NCBI GenBank assembly: GCA_051883695.1
Contig: JBJEUF010000093.1
Coordinates: 1-46,872 of the forward strand
Origin: UBA11524 sp051883695
GTDB taxonomy: Bacteria; Bacillota; Clostridia; Christensenellales; Aristaeellaceae
Direction: 5' to 3'
DNA: 46,872 nt
In this document: piece after piece, positions 1 through 7,962 of the stretch
Position numbering within the stretch: the stretch's first letter is position 1
Layout of the letters: each line of letters opens with the position of its first letter
Translations under genes and position numbers: made by a program
Notes under the pieces: generated by a model
Databases searched by the model: none
Told to the model about the DNA's origin: nothing
Seen by the model: only the letters and a program-made list of their open reading frames with translations

Positions 1-611
1 AGAAGCAGACCGGCGGTCACGGCCAGTTCGGCGATGTGTGGATCGAGTTCTCGCCCGTGCTGGACGGCACCACCGATATGGTGTTTGAGGACGCGGTCGT
101 TGGCGGCGTTGTCCCGCGCAACTTCATTCCTTCCGTAGAGAAGGGCCTGCGCGAGTGCATGGTTCGCGGCGTGCTGGCGGGTTATCCGATGGTTTCCGTG
201 CGCGCCAAGCTGTATGATGGCTCCTATCACCCCGTGGATTCCTCCGAAATGGCGTTCAAGACCGCTGCCCGCATTGCCTACAAGAAGGGCTGCGCGGAAG
301 CGTCCCCCGTGCTGCTGGAGCCCATCATGCACGTGGAGGTGCTGGTGCCCGATGAGTACATGGGCGATATCATGGGCGACATGAACAAGCGCCGTGGCCG
401 CATCATCGGCATGGAGCAGGTGGGCGGCATGCAGCAGGTTGTCGCGGAGTGCCCGCAGGCGGAGATGTTCAAGTACGCCACCGATCTGCGCTCCATGACG
501 CAGGCCCGCGGCTCCTTCACCATGACGTTTGAGCGCTATGAGGAAGTTCCCGCCGACGTGGCCAAGAAGGTTATCGCCGCTGCCGAAAAGGTGGAGGACG
601 AGGACGAATAA
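1..611 (+). CDS. fusA: Elongation factor G, C-terminal part (5' end outside window)
   Basis: This is the 3' end of a translocation GTPase gene; the reading frame is already open at base 3 and the GTP-binding domain lies outside the window. About 203 residues remain, covering domains IV and V. The domain IV signature KQTGGHGQFGDVWIEF is at the very start, followed by GGVVPRNFIP, LYDGSYHPVDSSEMAFK and LLEPIMHVEV. Domain V shows VPDEYMGDIMGDMNKRRGRI and MFKYATDLRSMTQ. EF-G moves tRNA and mRNA through the ribosome after peptide bond formation. The GGHGQFGD and AYKKG wording resembles the EF-G II paralogue found beside canonical EF-G in many Clostridia, so this may be fusA2 rather than the essential copy. 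The protein ends in an acidic EDEDE tail. A hairpin terminator follows 58 bases after the stop. Confidence 0.95.
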   Translation, partial: KQTGGHGQFGDVWIEFSPVLDGTTDMVFEDAVVGGVVPRNFIPSVEKGLRECMVRGVLAGYPMVSVRAKLYDGSYHPVDSSEMAFKTAARIAYKKGCAEASPVLLEPIMHVEVLVPDEYMGDIMGDMNKRRGRIIGMEQVGGMQQVVAECPQAEMFKYATDLRSMTQARGSFTMTFERYEEVPADVAKKVIAAAEKVEDEDE

Positions 612-669
612 TCAGCGAAACGGTAATCAGACGCATGATGCCTGTTCACTGAAGCATTCCTTGATTTCA

Positions 670-696
670 GGGAGAGGTTTTTCGCCTCTCCCTTTT
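670..696 (+). terminator. Rho-independent terminator after EF-G
   Basis: GGGAGAGG at 670-677 pairs with CCTCTCCC at 685-692 across a 7-base T-rich loop, and a TTTT run follows at 693-696. It lies between the EF-G stop and the HAD start, so it probably ends EF-G transcription and partly insulates the next gene. Confidence 0.85.
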
Positions 697-756
697 CCAT
701 CATGGATAGCTCTGGCAGAAGCTATAGGAAAACGGCACAGGAGGGGAGGAAGATGT

Positions 757-1407
757 ATGAAGGCGTTCATCTTTGATATGGACGGCCTGATGTTCGACAC
801 CGAGCGCGTCTTCATGGGTGCATGGGATGCGGTGGGCGAGAGGATGGGCCTGGGCAAGGCGGGCTACATGGTCATGAAAACGCTGGGCATGAACACGGAA
901 GCCAGCAATCAGGTCTGGCGAAGCGAGTTTGGCGACGATGTGGATACCGAAGCGCTCTGGGCGTACTCCCGGGAGTACATGACGGACTATTACAGCAAGC
1001 ATCCCGTGCCGGTGAAGCAGGGGCTGCACGAGCTGCTGGACTACCTGCAACGCAAGGGATACCTGCTGGCGGTGGCTTCCTCGACAAGCCGGGAGAAGGT
1101 GGAGGCGAACCTCGTCAGGACTGGCGTGCGCTCGTACTTTGATGTGGTCATCAGCGGCGATATGGTGGAGAACTCGAAGCCTGCGCCGGACATCTACCTT
1201 CGGGCGGCAGAGGAGCTGGGCGTAAAGCCGGGATGCTGCTGTGCGCTGGAGGACAGCCGAAACGGGCTATTGTCGGCGCACAAGGCAGGGATGCCGGTCA
1301 TCATGGTGCCCGATCTCTGGGAGCCGGACGATGAGGTGAAGCAGTTCATCCTCGGGCCGTTTGAGAGCCTGCTGGCCGTCCGGGAATGGCTGATTGAACG
1401 CGCGTAA
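757..1407 (+). CDS. HAD-superfamily phosphatase (beta-phosphoglucomutase-like)
   Basis: A 216-residue cytosolic HAD hydrolase, a usual length for the beta-phosphoglucomutase/phosphatase subfamily. Motif I is FDMDGLMFDTE with nucleophile Asp7 and acid/base Asp9. Motif II is the Ser/Thr stretch AVASSTSREK, motif III is SKPAPDIY with the conserved Lys, and motif IV is ALEDSRNG with the Mg-binding acids. A helical cap lies between motifs I and II. The start at 757 follows a strong purine-rich ribosome site (GGAGGGGAGGA just upstream). The open frame continues further 5' across the EF-G terminator, but that extension has no ribosome site and no HAD similarity. The substrate cannot be told from sequence; sugar phosphates are typical for the family. 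Confidence 0.9.
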   Translation: MKAFIFDMDGLMFDTERVFMGAWDAVGERMGLGKAGYMVMKTLGMNTEASNQVWRSEFGDDVDTEALWAYSREYMTDYYSKHPVPVKQGLHELLDYLQRKGYLLAVASSTSREKVEANLVRTGVRSYFDVVISGDMVENSKPAPDIYLRAAEELGVKPGCCCALEDSRNGLLSAHKAGMPVIMVPDLWEPDDEVKQFILGPFESLLAVREWLIERA

Positions 1408-1413
1408 CAGAAC

Positions 1414-1453
1414 GAAGAAAGCCACGCACCCCCAAAGGCGCGTGGCTTTCTTC
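1414..1453. terminator. Bidirectional terminator between convergent genes
   Basis: A perfect 14-bp stem: GAAGAAAGCCACGC at 1414-1427 pairs with its complement at 1440-1453 over a 12-base loop. The A-rich left side and T-rich right side let it act for both the HAD gene and the minus-strand kinase-like gene, whose stop codon (1452-1454) sits in the stem. Confidence 0.85.
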
Positions 1454-1979
1454 ATTGCTGTTTTGCGTTGAAATGCTGCATGAATTCCGGCGTCTTCGAC
1501 CAGTATTTCACGCCCCAGTGCCGGAAGTCCCACTGCGCCATGTAGTCGTTGCATTCATAGTCCACATAGTACAGTACGCCGTCATGCGGGATGAAATTGG
1601 TCGGGAAATAGTCGATGTTCGTGTTGGCGGCGTAGAGACGTTCGCACAACGCTTCCATGTGCGGGATGCACCAGTCGGGCAGATTGTCAGCCAGGATGAG
1701 CTGCGCCACTGTCTCGCCGGGGATATACGCCTTCAGGATGCGCTCGCCGGCGGTATCGACCGATAGCAGCTCCGGCATGGGAACGCCGATGGCACGGAGC
1801 CGCTCGTAATCCCGCAGCTCGCTTGCCAGCTTGTTGCCGAACCGGTAGTAGTCGCAGGGCTCATGGTGAATCTGCTTGAGCACAAACTCCTGCCCGTCCC
1901 GTGTCACCAGATAGCTGTAGCCGCCCTTGCCGTGTCCCAAAAGACGGATGACCTCGTATTCGATGCCGTTGACCGTCAT
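1452..1979 (-). CDS. Minimal protein-kinase-fold protein (COG2112-like)
   Basis: A 175-residue protein with a reduced kinase fold. A glycine-rich loop LGHGKGG (residues 14-20) and an ATP-anchoring Lys (FVLKQI, Lys35) are visible, and Glu53 or Glu58 could be the helix-C glutamate. The catalytic loop reads NIDYFPTN: Asp122 and Asn127 are present but the usual His-Arg is not. VDYE (Asp139) replaces the DFG motif. It therefore probably binds ATP-Mg and may phosphorylate a protein or small molecule; the target is unknown. The ATG overlaps the stop of the PfkB kinase by the four bases ATGA, implying coupled translation. The longer upstream frame was rejected because it runs inside the PfkB gene. 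Confidence 0.75.
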   Translation of the reverse strand: MTVNGIEYEVIRLLGHGKGGYSYLVTRDGQEFVLKQIHHEPCDYYRFGNKLASELRDYERLRAIGVPMPELLSVDTAGERILKAYIPGETVAQLILADNLPDWCIPHMEALCERLYAANTNIDYFPTNFIPHDGVLYYVDYECNDYMAQWDFRHWGVKYWSKTPEFMQHFNAKQQ

Positions 1980-2776
1980 GCGAACCCTCCCATGTGGCTG
2001 AGGGTGCGGGAGGCCAGGCGGCTGCCCTCGTGCATGGCGGCAAGGATGTCGCCGTCCGCCGCGTAGTGGCACAGGAAGCCCGCGTGGTAGCTGTCGCCGC
2101 AGCCCGTGGTATCAATGACCTGCGTCACCGGCACGGCAGACACGCGATACTCCCGGCCATGATGGTAGGTCACGCTGCCCTTTTCCGCCAGGGTGACGTT
2201 GAACAGCCCCGGATATTGCTCCGACCAGGCACGGAAATGGGGCAGCAGCTCCTCGCTGCCGCTGATGAAGAAAATGTCAATCCAGGGCAGGAACGGCTCG
2301 ACCGACGCCCAGTCCCGGGTGACGTCGAAGTCCACCGCCAGTGCGAACCGGGCGGACCTGCGCACCTCCGCCACCTCGCGGAAGTTGGGGCAGGAATAGG
2401 TGCAGAACACGAAGCCGGCGGATGCAAGGTGCGCCCGGTCCGTTTCGTCCAGCCGGAAATCGTCGTACACGCCGCCGTTCCATGCGCCGGGCTTGAAGTA
2501 GCGGTCGCCGTCCTCCGTCAGGCTGATGATGTGGCGGGCCGTCGTGCCGCCGGGCACGATGCGCACCCGGTCATATCCGATAGGCCGGGCCCAGATGGCG
2601 GCAAGCACCGCCTGGCCCACCGGGTCGTCGCCGACGGCGCCCATCAGCTCGACCTGTACATGCGCATCATGGCAGGCGTTGGCGGCAAAATTCAGCGCCT
2701 CGCCGCCGGGAAAGATGTCGCCTGTCTTTTCAAACACGTCCGCGCAAAGGCAGGGCATGGCTACGATTCGCACCAT
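1976..2776 (-). CDS. PfkB-family sugar kinase (FrlD-like)
   Basis: A 266-residue ribokinase-fold kinase. The N-terminal substrate motif is FPGGEALNFAANA, and the C-terminal PfkB signature reads DTTGCGDSYHAGF with catalytic Asp228; the usual GAGD is GCGD here. Size and overall wording resemble fructoselysine 6-kinase (FrlD), which phosphorylates Amadori sugars, but no frlB deglycase or transporter lies nearby, so the substrate is open. The gene begins one base after the peptidase T stop and overlaps the kinase-like gene downstream, so the three form one operon. A role in salvaging glycated amino acids next to a tripeptidase is an inference. Confidence 0.85.
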   Translation of the reverse strand: MVRIVAMPCLCADVFEKTGDIFPGGEALNFAANACHDAHVQVELMGAVGDDPVGQAVLAAIWARPIGYDRVRIVPGGTTARHIISLTEDGDRYFKPGAWNGGVYDDFRLDETDRAHLASAGFVFCTYSCPNFREVAEVRRSARFALAVDFDVTRDWASVEPFLPWIDIFFISGSEELLPHFRAWSEQYPGLFNVTLAEKGSVTYHHGREYRVSAVPVTQVIDTTGCGDSYHAGFLCHYAADGDILAAMHEGSRLASRTLSHMGGFA

Positions 2777-2777
2777 A

Positions 2778-3974
2778 TCAGCCGTTCCTCACAATCGTCT
2801 CCAGCACGTCCACCATCTTCTCCATCGCCTGCACGGTGATCAGCTCCTTGCGGCCGTGGAAATTGTAGCCGCCGGTGGACAGATTGGGGCAGGGCAGACC
2901 CATGTAGGACAGCCGCGCGCCGTCCGTGCCGCCCCGGATGGGCGTTTTGATCGGCTCCACACCGCAGGCGCGGAAGGCGGCCTCCGCCTTGTCCACGATG
3001 TACATGCAGGGCTCCAGCTTCTCCTTCATGTTCCGGTAGCTGTCCTTCACCTGACAGACAAAGGTGCCCTCGCCGTACTTGCGGTTCAGGTAATCGGTGA
3101 TGCGCTGCACGGTGGCCTTGCGCTCGTCGAACTTTGCCGCGTCGTGATCGCGGATGATGTAGGCCAGCACGGTCTTTTCCTCATCGCCCTGCATGTGCAT
3201 CAGGTGATAGAAGCCCTCGTAGCCCTCGGTGTGCGCGGGCGTTTCGGCAGGCGGCAGCATACTGTTACACTCGATGCCCAGCAGGAGCGCGTTCTTCATC
3301 TGATTCTTCGCGCTGCCGGGATGGATGTTCACGCCGTGGACGGTCACAAGGCAGGAGGCGGCGTTGAAGTTCTCGTATTCCAGCTCGCCCAGCGCGCCGC
3401 CGTCCACGGTGTAGGCATAGTCCGCGCCAAAGCCGGGGACGTCGAAGCGATCGGCGCCGCGGCCGATTTCCTCATCGGGGGTGAAGCCGATGCAAACCGT
3501 GCAGTGCTCGGGCGCATCGGGCGCCGTCAGCCGCTGGGCAAGGGCCATGATCTCCGCCACGCCGGCCTTGTCATCCGCGCCGAGGACGCTGTCGCCGCTG
3601 GTGACGATCAGCTCCTGACCGGCCAGAGCGGGCAGGAAGTCAAAGCCGTCGATGACCACGCCGTTTTGGAGGGTGATGGCCTTGCCGTCGTAGTGGGGGA
3701 TGCACACGGGCCTGGTCGCGCCGCGCACACCGTCGGAGGTGTCCATGTGGGCAATGAGGCCGATCTTTGCCGGGTGATCGCCCTTGGCGGGGATGGTCGC
3801 ATAGACATAGCCGTGCTCGTCCACGCGGGCATTGGCAATGCCCATGGCTTGCAGTTCATCCACCAGCATCCGGGCCAGCACCAGCTGGTTCGGGCTGGAG
3901 GGACAGGTCTCACAGGTGGCTTCCGAGGTGGTTTCCACCTGGATGTAGCGCAGGAATCTTTCCTTGACAGTCAT
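2778..3974 (-). CDS. pepT: Peptidase T (tripeptide aminopeptidase)
   Basis: A 398-residue M20-family metallopeptidase that removes N-terminal residues from tripeptides in the cytoplasm. Metal and catalytic motifs appear in family order: LIAHMDTSD (His76, Asp78), SVLGADDKAG, TPDEEIGRGAD, YTVDGG and NFHGRKE near the C-terminus. Length matches the family. The ATG at 3974 is chosen because GGAGG lies 7 bases upstream; an upstream GTG at 3995 would place that ribosome site inside the gene. It is followed after 3 bases by the PfkB kinase. A flavin-reductase-like gene lies 39 bases upstream in the same direction and may share the transcript. Confidence 0.95.
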   Translation of the reverse strand: MTVKERFLRYIQVETTSEATCETCPSSPNQLVLARMLVDELQAMGIANARVDEHGYVYATIPAKGDHPAKIGLIAHMDTSDGVRGATRPVCIPHYDGKAITLQNGVVIDGFDFLPALAGQELIVTSGDSVLGADDKAGVAEIMALAQRLTAPDAPEHCTVCIGFTPDEEIGRGADRFDVPGFGADYAYTVDGGALGELEYENFNAASCLVTVHGVNIHPGSAKNQMKNALLLGIECNSMLPPAETPAHTEGYEGFYHLMHMQGDEEKTVLAYIIRDHDAAKFDERKATVQRITDYLNRKYGEGTFVCQVKDSYRNMKEKLEPCMYIVDKAEAAFRACGVEPIKTPIRGGTDGARLSYMGLPCPNLSTGGYNFHGRKELITVQAMEKMVDVLETIVRNG

Positions 3975-4013
3975 GGGGAATCCTCCTTTATGCACAGATA
4001 GAGTGGAAGTTAT

Positions 4014-4655
4014 CTATTGCAACTCACCATATGTTGCCAGTTTCTTCATGACGCCTACACAGGTTTCGGTTTTTTCCCCTGTTTCCGGATTCTGCGGAGA
4101 ATGGATGTTATACAGATATCCGTTTTCTCCATATCTGCCACCGGCTGCTTCATCGAACAGTATTTCGTCCATCCAGACATTCACGACCCGGAAACACATG
4201 ACCGCACTATAGCCATTCTCAGCCAGATCATGTTCCCATTCAAGTTCGCACTCCAGATTGACCATACATTCAGAGATCATGGGTGCATGGACGTGATGGG
4301 CTTCCTGAATCGTCATATCGGACATTGTGATTTCATCGTGATCATATCCATTATTCTGAATCGTCGCGATGCACTTCAGGAATACCTCTTTTGAAGGAAT
4401 GTTCACCACGCAGCATTTCGTTTCCTTACACGATGTATACATATGTCCATATTTGTTGACACTGCCAAAAATAACATGATAGCCGTTCTCTCCGACAAAG
4501 GTACACCAGGACTGCATGGTCGCATTTGGCAGGCCGTTCCTTTTATATGTCGTTACAGTGACGAGCGGAGAAGGAATGGCAAGGACATGCTCCATCCAGG
4601 AAAAACCATATTCTTCTTTGATCAGTTCCGGGCAACTTGATATTTCCTTTTTCAC
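4014..4655 (-). CDS. Flavin reductase-like FMN-binding protein
   Basis: A 213-residue protein of the split-barrel FMN-binding flavin reductase family. It shows the N-terminal strand PLVTVTTYKRNGLPNATM, the FVGENGYHVIFG segment, and the middle KCCVVNIPSKE stretch typical of NADH:FMN reductases and related uncharacterised proteins. The start is taken as GTG 4655 because AGGAGA lies 6 bases upstream; the TTG further upstream would swallow that site. Base composition is visibly more AT-rich than neighbours (many TAT, CAT, GAA codons), which hints at later acquisition. It could reduce free flavin or use FMN as a cofactor; the substrate is unknown. Confidence 0.8.
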   Translation of the reverse strand: MKKEISSCPELIKEEYGFSWMEHVLAIPSPLVTVTTYKRNGLPNATMQSWCTFVGENGYHVIFGSVNKYGHMYTSCKETKCCVVNIPSKEVFLKCIATIQNNGYDHDEITMSDMTIQEAHHVHAPMISECMVNLECELEWEHDLAENGYSAVMCFRVVNVWMDEILFDEAAGGRYGENGYLYNIHSPQNPETGEKTETCVGVMKKLATYGELQ

Positions 4656-4752
4656 TGTGATTCTCCTTTGCAAATCAGTGTAAATCTACCTGTTGCACTG
4701 TTGGAGGTTACTGAAAAACGATCAGCCCCGCCATTCCGAATCCGCCGCGCGT

Positions 4753-6351
4753 TCACAGGGCGCTCCGTTCAAGAGCCGCCAGCGCCGCCACGATGCCGTC
4801 CACGGCGGCGGACATGATGCCGCCCGCATAGCCTGCGCCTTCGCCTGCCGGGAACAGGCCGTCCAGACCCTCGGCCATGAGGGTGATACGGTCGCGGTTC
4901 AGCCGCACGGGGGAGGAGGAGCGCGTTTCCACGCCGGTCAGCACTGCGTCCGGGTGGGCAAAGCCGCGCAGCTGCCTGTCCATGCCGCGAATGCCCAGCT
5001 TCAGATCCTCGGTGATGAAGCCCGGCAGGCAATCGCGCAGATCGGCGGGCGTTACGCCGGGCCGATAGGTTGGCGCCACATCGCCCAGACGGGTGGTCGC
5101 CCGATCGTTCAGGAAATCCTCCACGCGCTGCACGGGCGCCCTGAAACCGCCGCCGCCGAGCCGGTAGGCAGATTGCTCGATGCTGCGCTGCCAGACGAAG
5201 CCTGCCAGCGGATGATCGTCCCCGAAATCCTCCGGGTTCACGCCGACCAGCAGTGCGGCGTTGGCGTTGCGCCCGTCGCGGGCATGGCAGCTCATCCCGT
5301 TGACGCACAGGCCGTCCGGCTGGCTGGCTGCCGCGACGACCTCGCCGCCCGGGCACATGCAGAAGGTGTAGCAGCCGCGCTTGTCCGGCGTGTGGATGGC
5401 CAGCTTGTAATCCGCCGCGCCCAGGGCCGGATGCGTCCAGCTTTGGCCGTACTGCGCCTGACTGATGAGGGCTTGCGGATGCTCGATGCGAACGCCCATG
5501 GCGAAGGGCTTTGGCACCATCATCACGCCCTGGCTGAACAGGCTCTGCATTGTGTCGCGCGCGCTGTGGCCGATGGCAAGGAGCACGCTGTCGGTAAGAA
5601 TCTCACTGCTCTGGCCGTTATGGACAATGCGCACGCCTTCGACGCGCCTGCCGCGCACGATCAGCTCCGTCACCCGGGTCTCGAAGCGTACGGTACCGCC
5701 CAGACGCCTGATTTCCTCACGGATGCCGGCAACCACGCCCTTGAGCCTGTCCGTGCCGATATGCGGTTTGGCGAGGTAGAGGATGTCCTCCGGCGCGCCG
5801 TGGGCCACGAAGGTTTTCAGCACATGGCGGATATAGGGGGACTTGGTCCCCGTGGTCAGCTTGCCGTCGGAGAACGCGCCCGCGCCGCCCTCACCGAACT
5901 GCACGTTGCTGTCCGGGTCAAGGACACCGTCCTTCTGCATGGCGGCAATGTCCTGCGTGCGCTGCTCCACGGGACGGCCGCGCTCAATCAGAATGGGATT
6001 CGCACCGGCCTGTGCCAGCGTCAGCGCGGCGAACAGACCGGCCGGGCCTGCGCCCACGACGACAGGGGGCTTGGGAAAGGCCGGTGGGGGTAGCACGGGC
6101 AGAGCGGGCGGCGTGACGCGGTTGGCTGTGCCGGGCTTCAGGCGCTTGAGGTGGGCGTCCTCGTTCTTCAGCGATACATCAGCAGAGACGACGAAGTGCA
6201 CATCGCCCTTGTCCCGGGCATCCACGGATTTTTTCGCCAGCGTCACGGAGATCAGCTGATCCGCCGGGATGCGGAGCCTGCGCAGGACGGCTTCGGTCAG
6301 CAGGGGCATGTCCCATGACAGGGGCAGGGAAAGGTTGTCAAGTCGGAGCAT
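4753..6351 (-). CDS. FAD-dependent dehydrogenase, COG2509 type
   Basis: A 532-residue flavoprotein. The N-terminal ~95 residues form a small alpha/beta domain ending in a proline-rich hinge (PALPVLPPPAFPKPP). The FAD-binding Rossmann motif VVVGAGPAGLFAA follows at about residues 97-109 and then LIERGRPVEQR. Further family motifs are NVQFGEGGAGAFSDGKLTT and, near the C-terminus, GLFPAGEGAGYAGGI, which closes the FAD site. This matches the uncharacterised FAD-dependent dehydrogenase family common in Firmicutes; the reaction is unknown. ATG 6351 is preferred over GTG 6357 since a GAGG site fits it. It starts 9 bases after the ACT/MBL gene, so the two are co-transcribed. Confidence 0.88.
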   Translation of the reverse strand: MLRLDNLSLPLSWDMPLLTEAVLRRLRIPADQLISVTLAKKSVDARDKGDVHFVVSADVSLKNEDAHLKRLKPGTANRVTPPALPVLPPPAFPKPPVVVGAGPAGLFAALTLAQAGANPILIERGRPVEQRTQDIAAMQKDGVLDPDSNVQFGEGGAGAFSDGKLTTGTKSPYIRHVLKTFVAHGAPEDILYLAKPHIGTDRLKGVVAGIREEIRRLGGTVRFETRVTELIVRGRRVEGVRIVHNGQSSEILTDSVLLAIGHSARDTMQSLFSQGVMMVPKPFAMGVRIEHPQALISQAQYGQSWTHPALGAADYKLAIHTPDKRGCYTFCMCPGGEVVAAASQPDGLCVNGMSCHARDGRNANAALLVGVNPEDFGDDHPLAGFVWQRSIEQSAYRLGGGGFRAPVQRVEDFLNDRATTRLGDVAPTYRPGVTPADLRDCLPGFITEDLKLGIRGMDRQLRGFAHPDAVLTGVETRSSSPVRLNRDRITLMAEGLDGLFPAGEGAGYAGGIMSAAVDGIVAALAALERSAL

Positions 6352-6360
6352 ATACACCTC

Positions 6361-7800
6361 TTACATGCGTTGGTCGCGCTGGAGAATCGCGCCGTGTCCG
6401 GGAAGGATGAGCCAGCCCTCGCCGTCCATCATGTCCTTGAGCGCCTGCAGGATCAGGCGATACCTTGTGCTGTCCTGATTGACGCTGCGGGCCAGATAGG
6501 GCGCCAGCCGGTTGAATTCCTTCTGGGGTGCGGTGCAGTCGCGGGCGTTGATGTAGTCATCGCCGGTGATGGCGATGCGGTGCGCTTCATCCAGCAGGAC
6601 GGTTTCGCCGGGGACGTGTCCGCCGTTGCCCTGCAGCACGGTGAAGGACATGTCCGCAAAGGAGAACGTGCCGATGGGACTGAGGGGCTGCGAATCGTCG
6701 CAGGGCTGCCGGTCGAGGATGCGCAGATGGTTCAGCTGCGGCGGAACGTAATCGCAGATCAGGTTGGACAGGCGATAGAAGGGGAGCATGTTCGGGTTCT
6801 CCTCCCGGGGACAGGGCTGCCCGAGGTGCTCGCTGGTGAAGCAGTCCGCCGTGCGCCGGGAGCACCAGACCGTGTCGAAGGCCGTGCTGATGCCCGAATG
6901 GTCGGAATCCGAGTGGGTCAGCAGCATTTCGCGCCTGCGCAGGTCGAAGTCGGGGAACAGGTCGCGCAGCAGCTTCATCGTCTGGTGCCGGTAGTAGCTG
7001 AATCCGCCGTCGATGACCAGCAGCTTGCTGGTGCGCTCGTCCTCCAGCACGGTGATGTTGCTGCCGCAGGGTGGTTCGATGACCGTGGCGCAGACGCGCC
7101 CGGTGAGCCGCTGCGCCGTGACGCGGCAGTCATAGCCCGTGCCGCCGTGATCCACGACAAAATGCGCGAATCGGCTGATGTAGCCGAAGGTTTTCTCCGG
7201 CGGCTCGCCGCTGTCCTCCAGCCGCTGCATGATGATGTTGGCGTAGTAGATGAAGTCGCGGGTCTGCTCCTGCGTCATGCGGAGCAATCGCCGCATTTCG
7301 TCCGCGAAGGTGAAGTAGAAAACGGTGTTGTCCAGATGGCTTTCGCCGGCGTCGTGATCCAGAATGCGGACGGCGCAGAAGCCGGAGAGCTCCTGCAGCA
7401 GCCCGGCAATCACACCCGGTTCCTCCACATAGAGGCCGAGCTTCAGGCGAACCGTTCCGCCGGACGGCGGCTGACTGGAAATGTAGGAGATGCGGATGCG
7501 GTACCTCACCAGCGTTTCCAGGATGGGAATCGTTGCGCCGGGCGTATCCTGCACCTCGAATTCCGCCAGGACGATCTTCACATGGGAGGCCGTCTGCAGG
7601 AAGCCGGCGGCGGTCAGCTCCGCTTCGATGGCCTGCAGCTGAGCTTCGTCAGCCTCCACGTCGAGGAAGAGCGTGTGCGCGTCCACCGCCTGATTGTAGC
7701 TGGTGCGCGTCATGTTCCCGCCCTGGGCCAGAATGATGCGGCTGGCCTGCAGGAACGCGCCGGTGATGTCCGGCAGCGTGGTCATGAAGGAACGCTTCAC
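6361..7800 (-). CDS. ACT-domain plus metallo-beta-lactamase-fold hydrolase
   Basis: A 479-residue cytosolic protein. The N-terminal ~150 residues have the beta-alpha-beta pattern of ACT regulatory domains (TLFLDVEADEAQLQAIEAEL, then TPGATIPILETLVRYRI). The C-terminal half is a metallo-beta-lactamase fold: LLTHSDSDHSG supplies the first metal ligands, but the second His of HxHxDH is Asp. HVPGETVLLD, ITGDDYINA and the terminal LPGHGAILQ follow. GTG 7800 is chosen because GAGGAGG lies 8 bases upstream. The fold suggests a ligand-controlled hydrolase of an ester, thioester or phosphoester; no substrate can be named. It is the first gene of a pair with the FAD dehydrogenase. Confidence 0.8.
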   Translation of the reverse strand: MKRSFMTTLPDITGAFLQASRIILAQGGNMTRTSYNQAVDAHTLFLDVEADEAQLQAIEAELTAAGFLQTASHVKIVLAEFEVQDTPGATIPILETLVRYRIRISYISSQPPSGGTVRLKLGLYVEEPGVIAGLLQELSGFCAVRILDHDAGESHLDNTVFYFTFADEMRRLLRMTQEQTRDFIYYANIIMQRLEDSGEPPEKTFGYISRFAHFVVDHGGTGYDCRVTAQRLTGRVCATVIEPPCGSNITVLEDERTSKLLVIDGGFSYYRHQTMKLLRDLFPDFDLRRREMLLTHSDSDHSGISTAFDTVWCSRRTADCFTSEHLGQPCPREENPNMLPFYRLSNLICDYVPPQLNHLRILDRQPCDDSQPLSPIGTFSFADMSFTVLQGNGGHVPGETVLLDEAHRIAITGDDYINARDCTAPQKEFNRLAPYLARSVNQDSTRYRLILQALKDMMDGEGWLILPGHGAILQRDQRM

Positions 7801-7962
7801 GGCGCTCACCTCCTCAATGATAGAAAACACCCGCGACGGGAGGGCCCGCAGCGCTTGAAGCCCGTGCGCGGCAGGAGGCGGCTGCAGTGCCGGAACGCTG
7901 CCGGAAGCGGTGGTCGCAGGGGCGGGCTTCGTGGGGCGCCTCCTGGTCGCAGGCGGCTGTGG

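Noticed and set aside
529..756. N-terminal extension of the HAD protein
   Set aside because: The frame overlaps the EF-G 3' end and a terminator; a strong ribosome site and the HAD motif I fix the start at 757.
4674..4752. Possible promoter for the flavin-reductase-like gene on the minus strand
   Set aside because: A TACACT-like hexamer is present but no -35 box sits at a suitable distance, so it was not listed.
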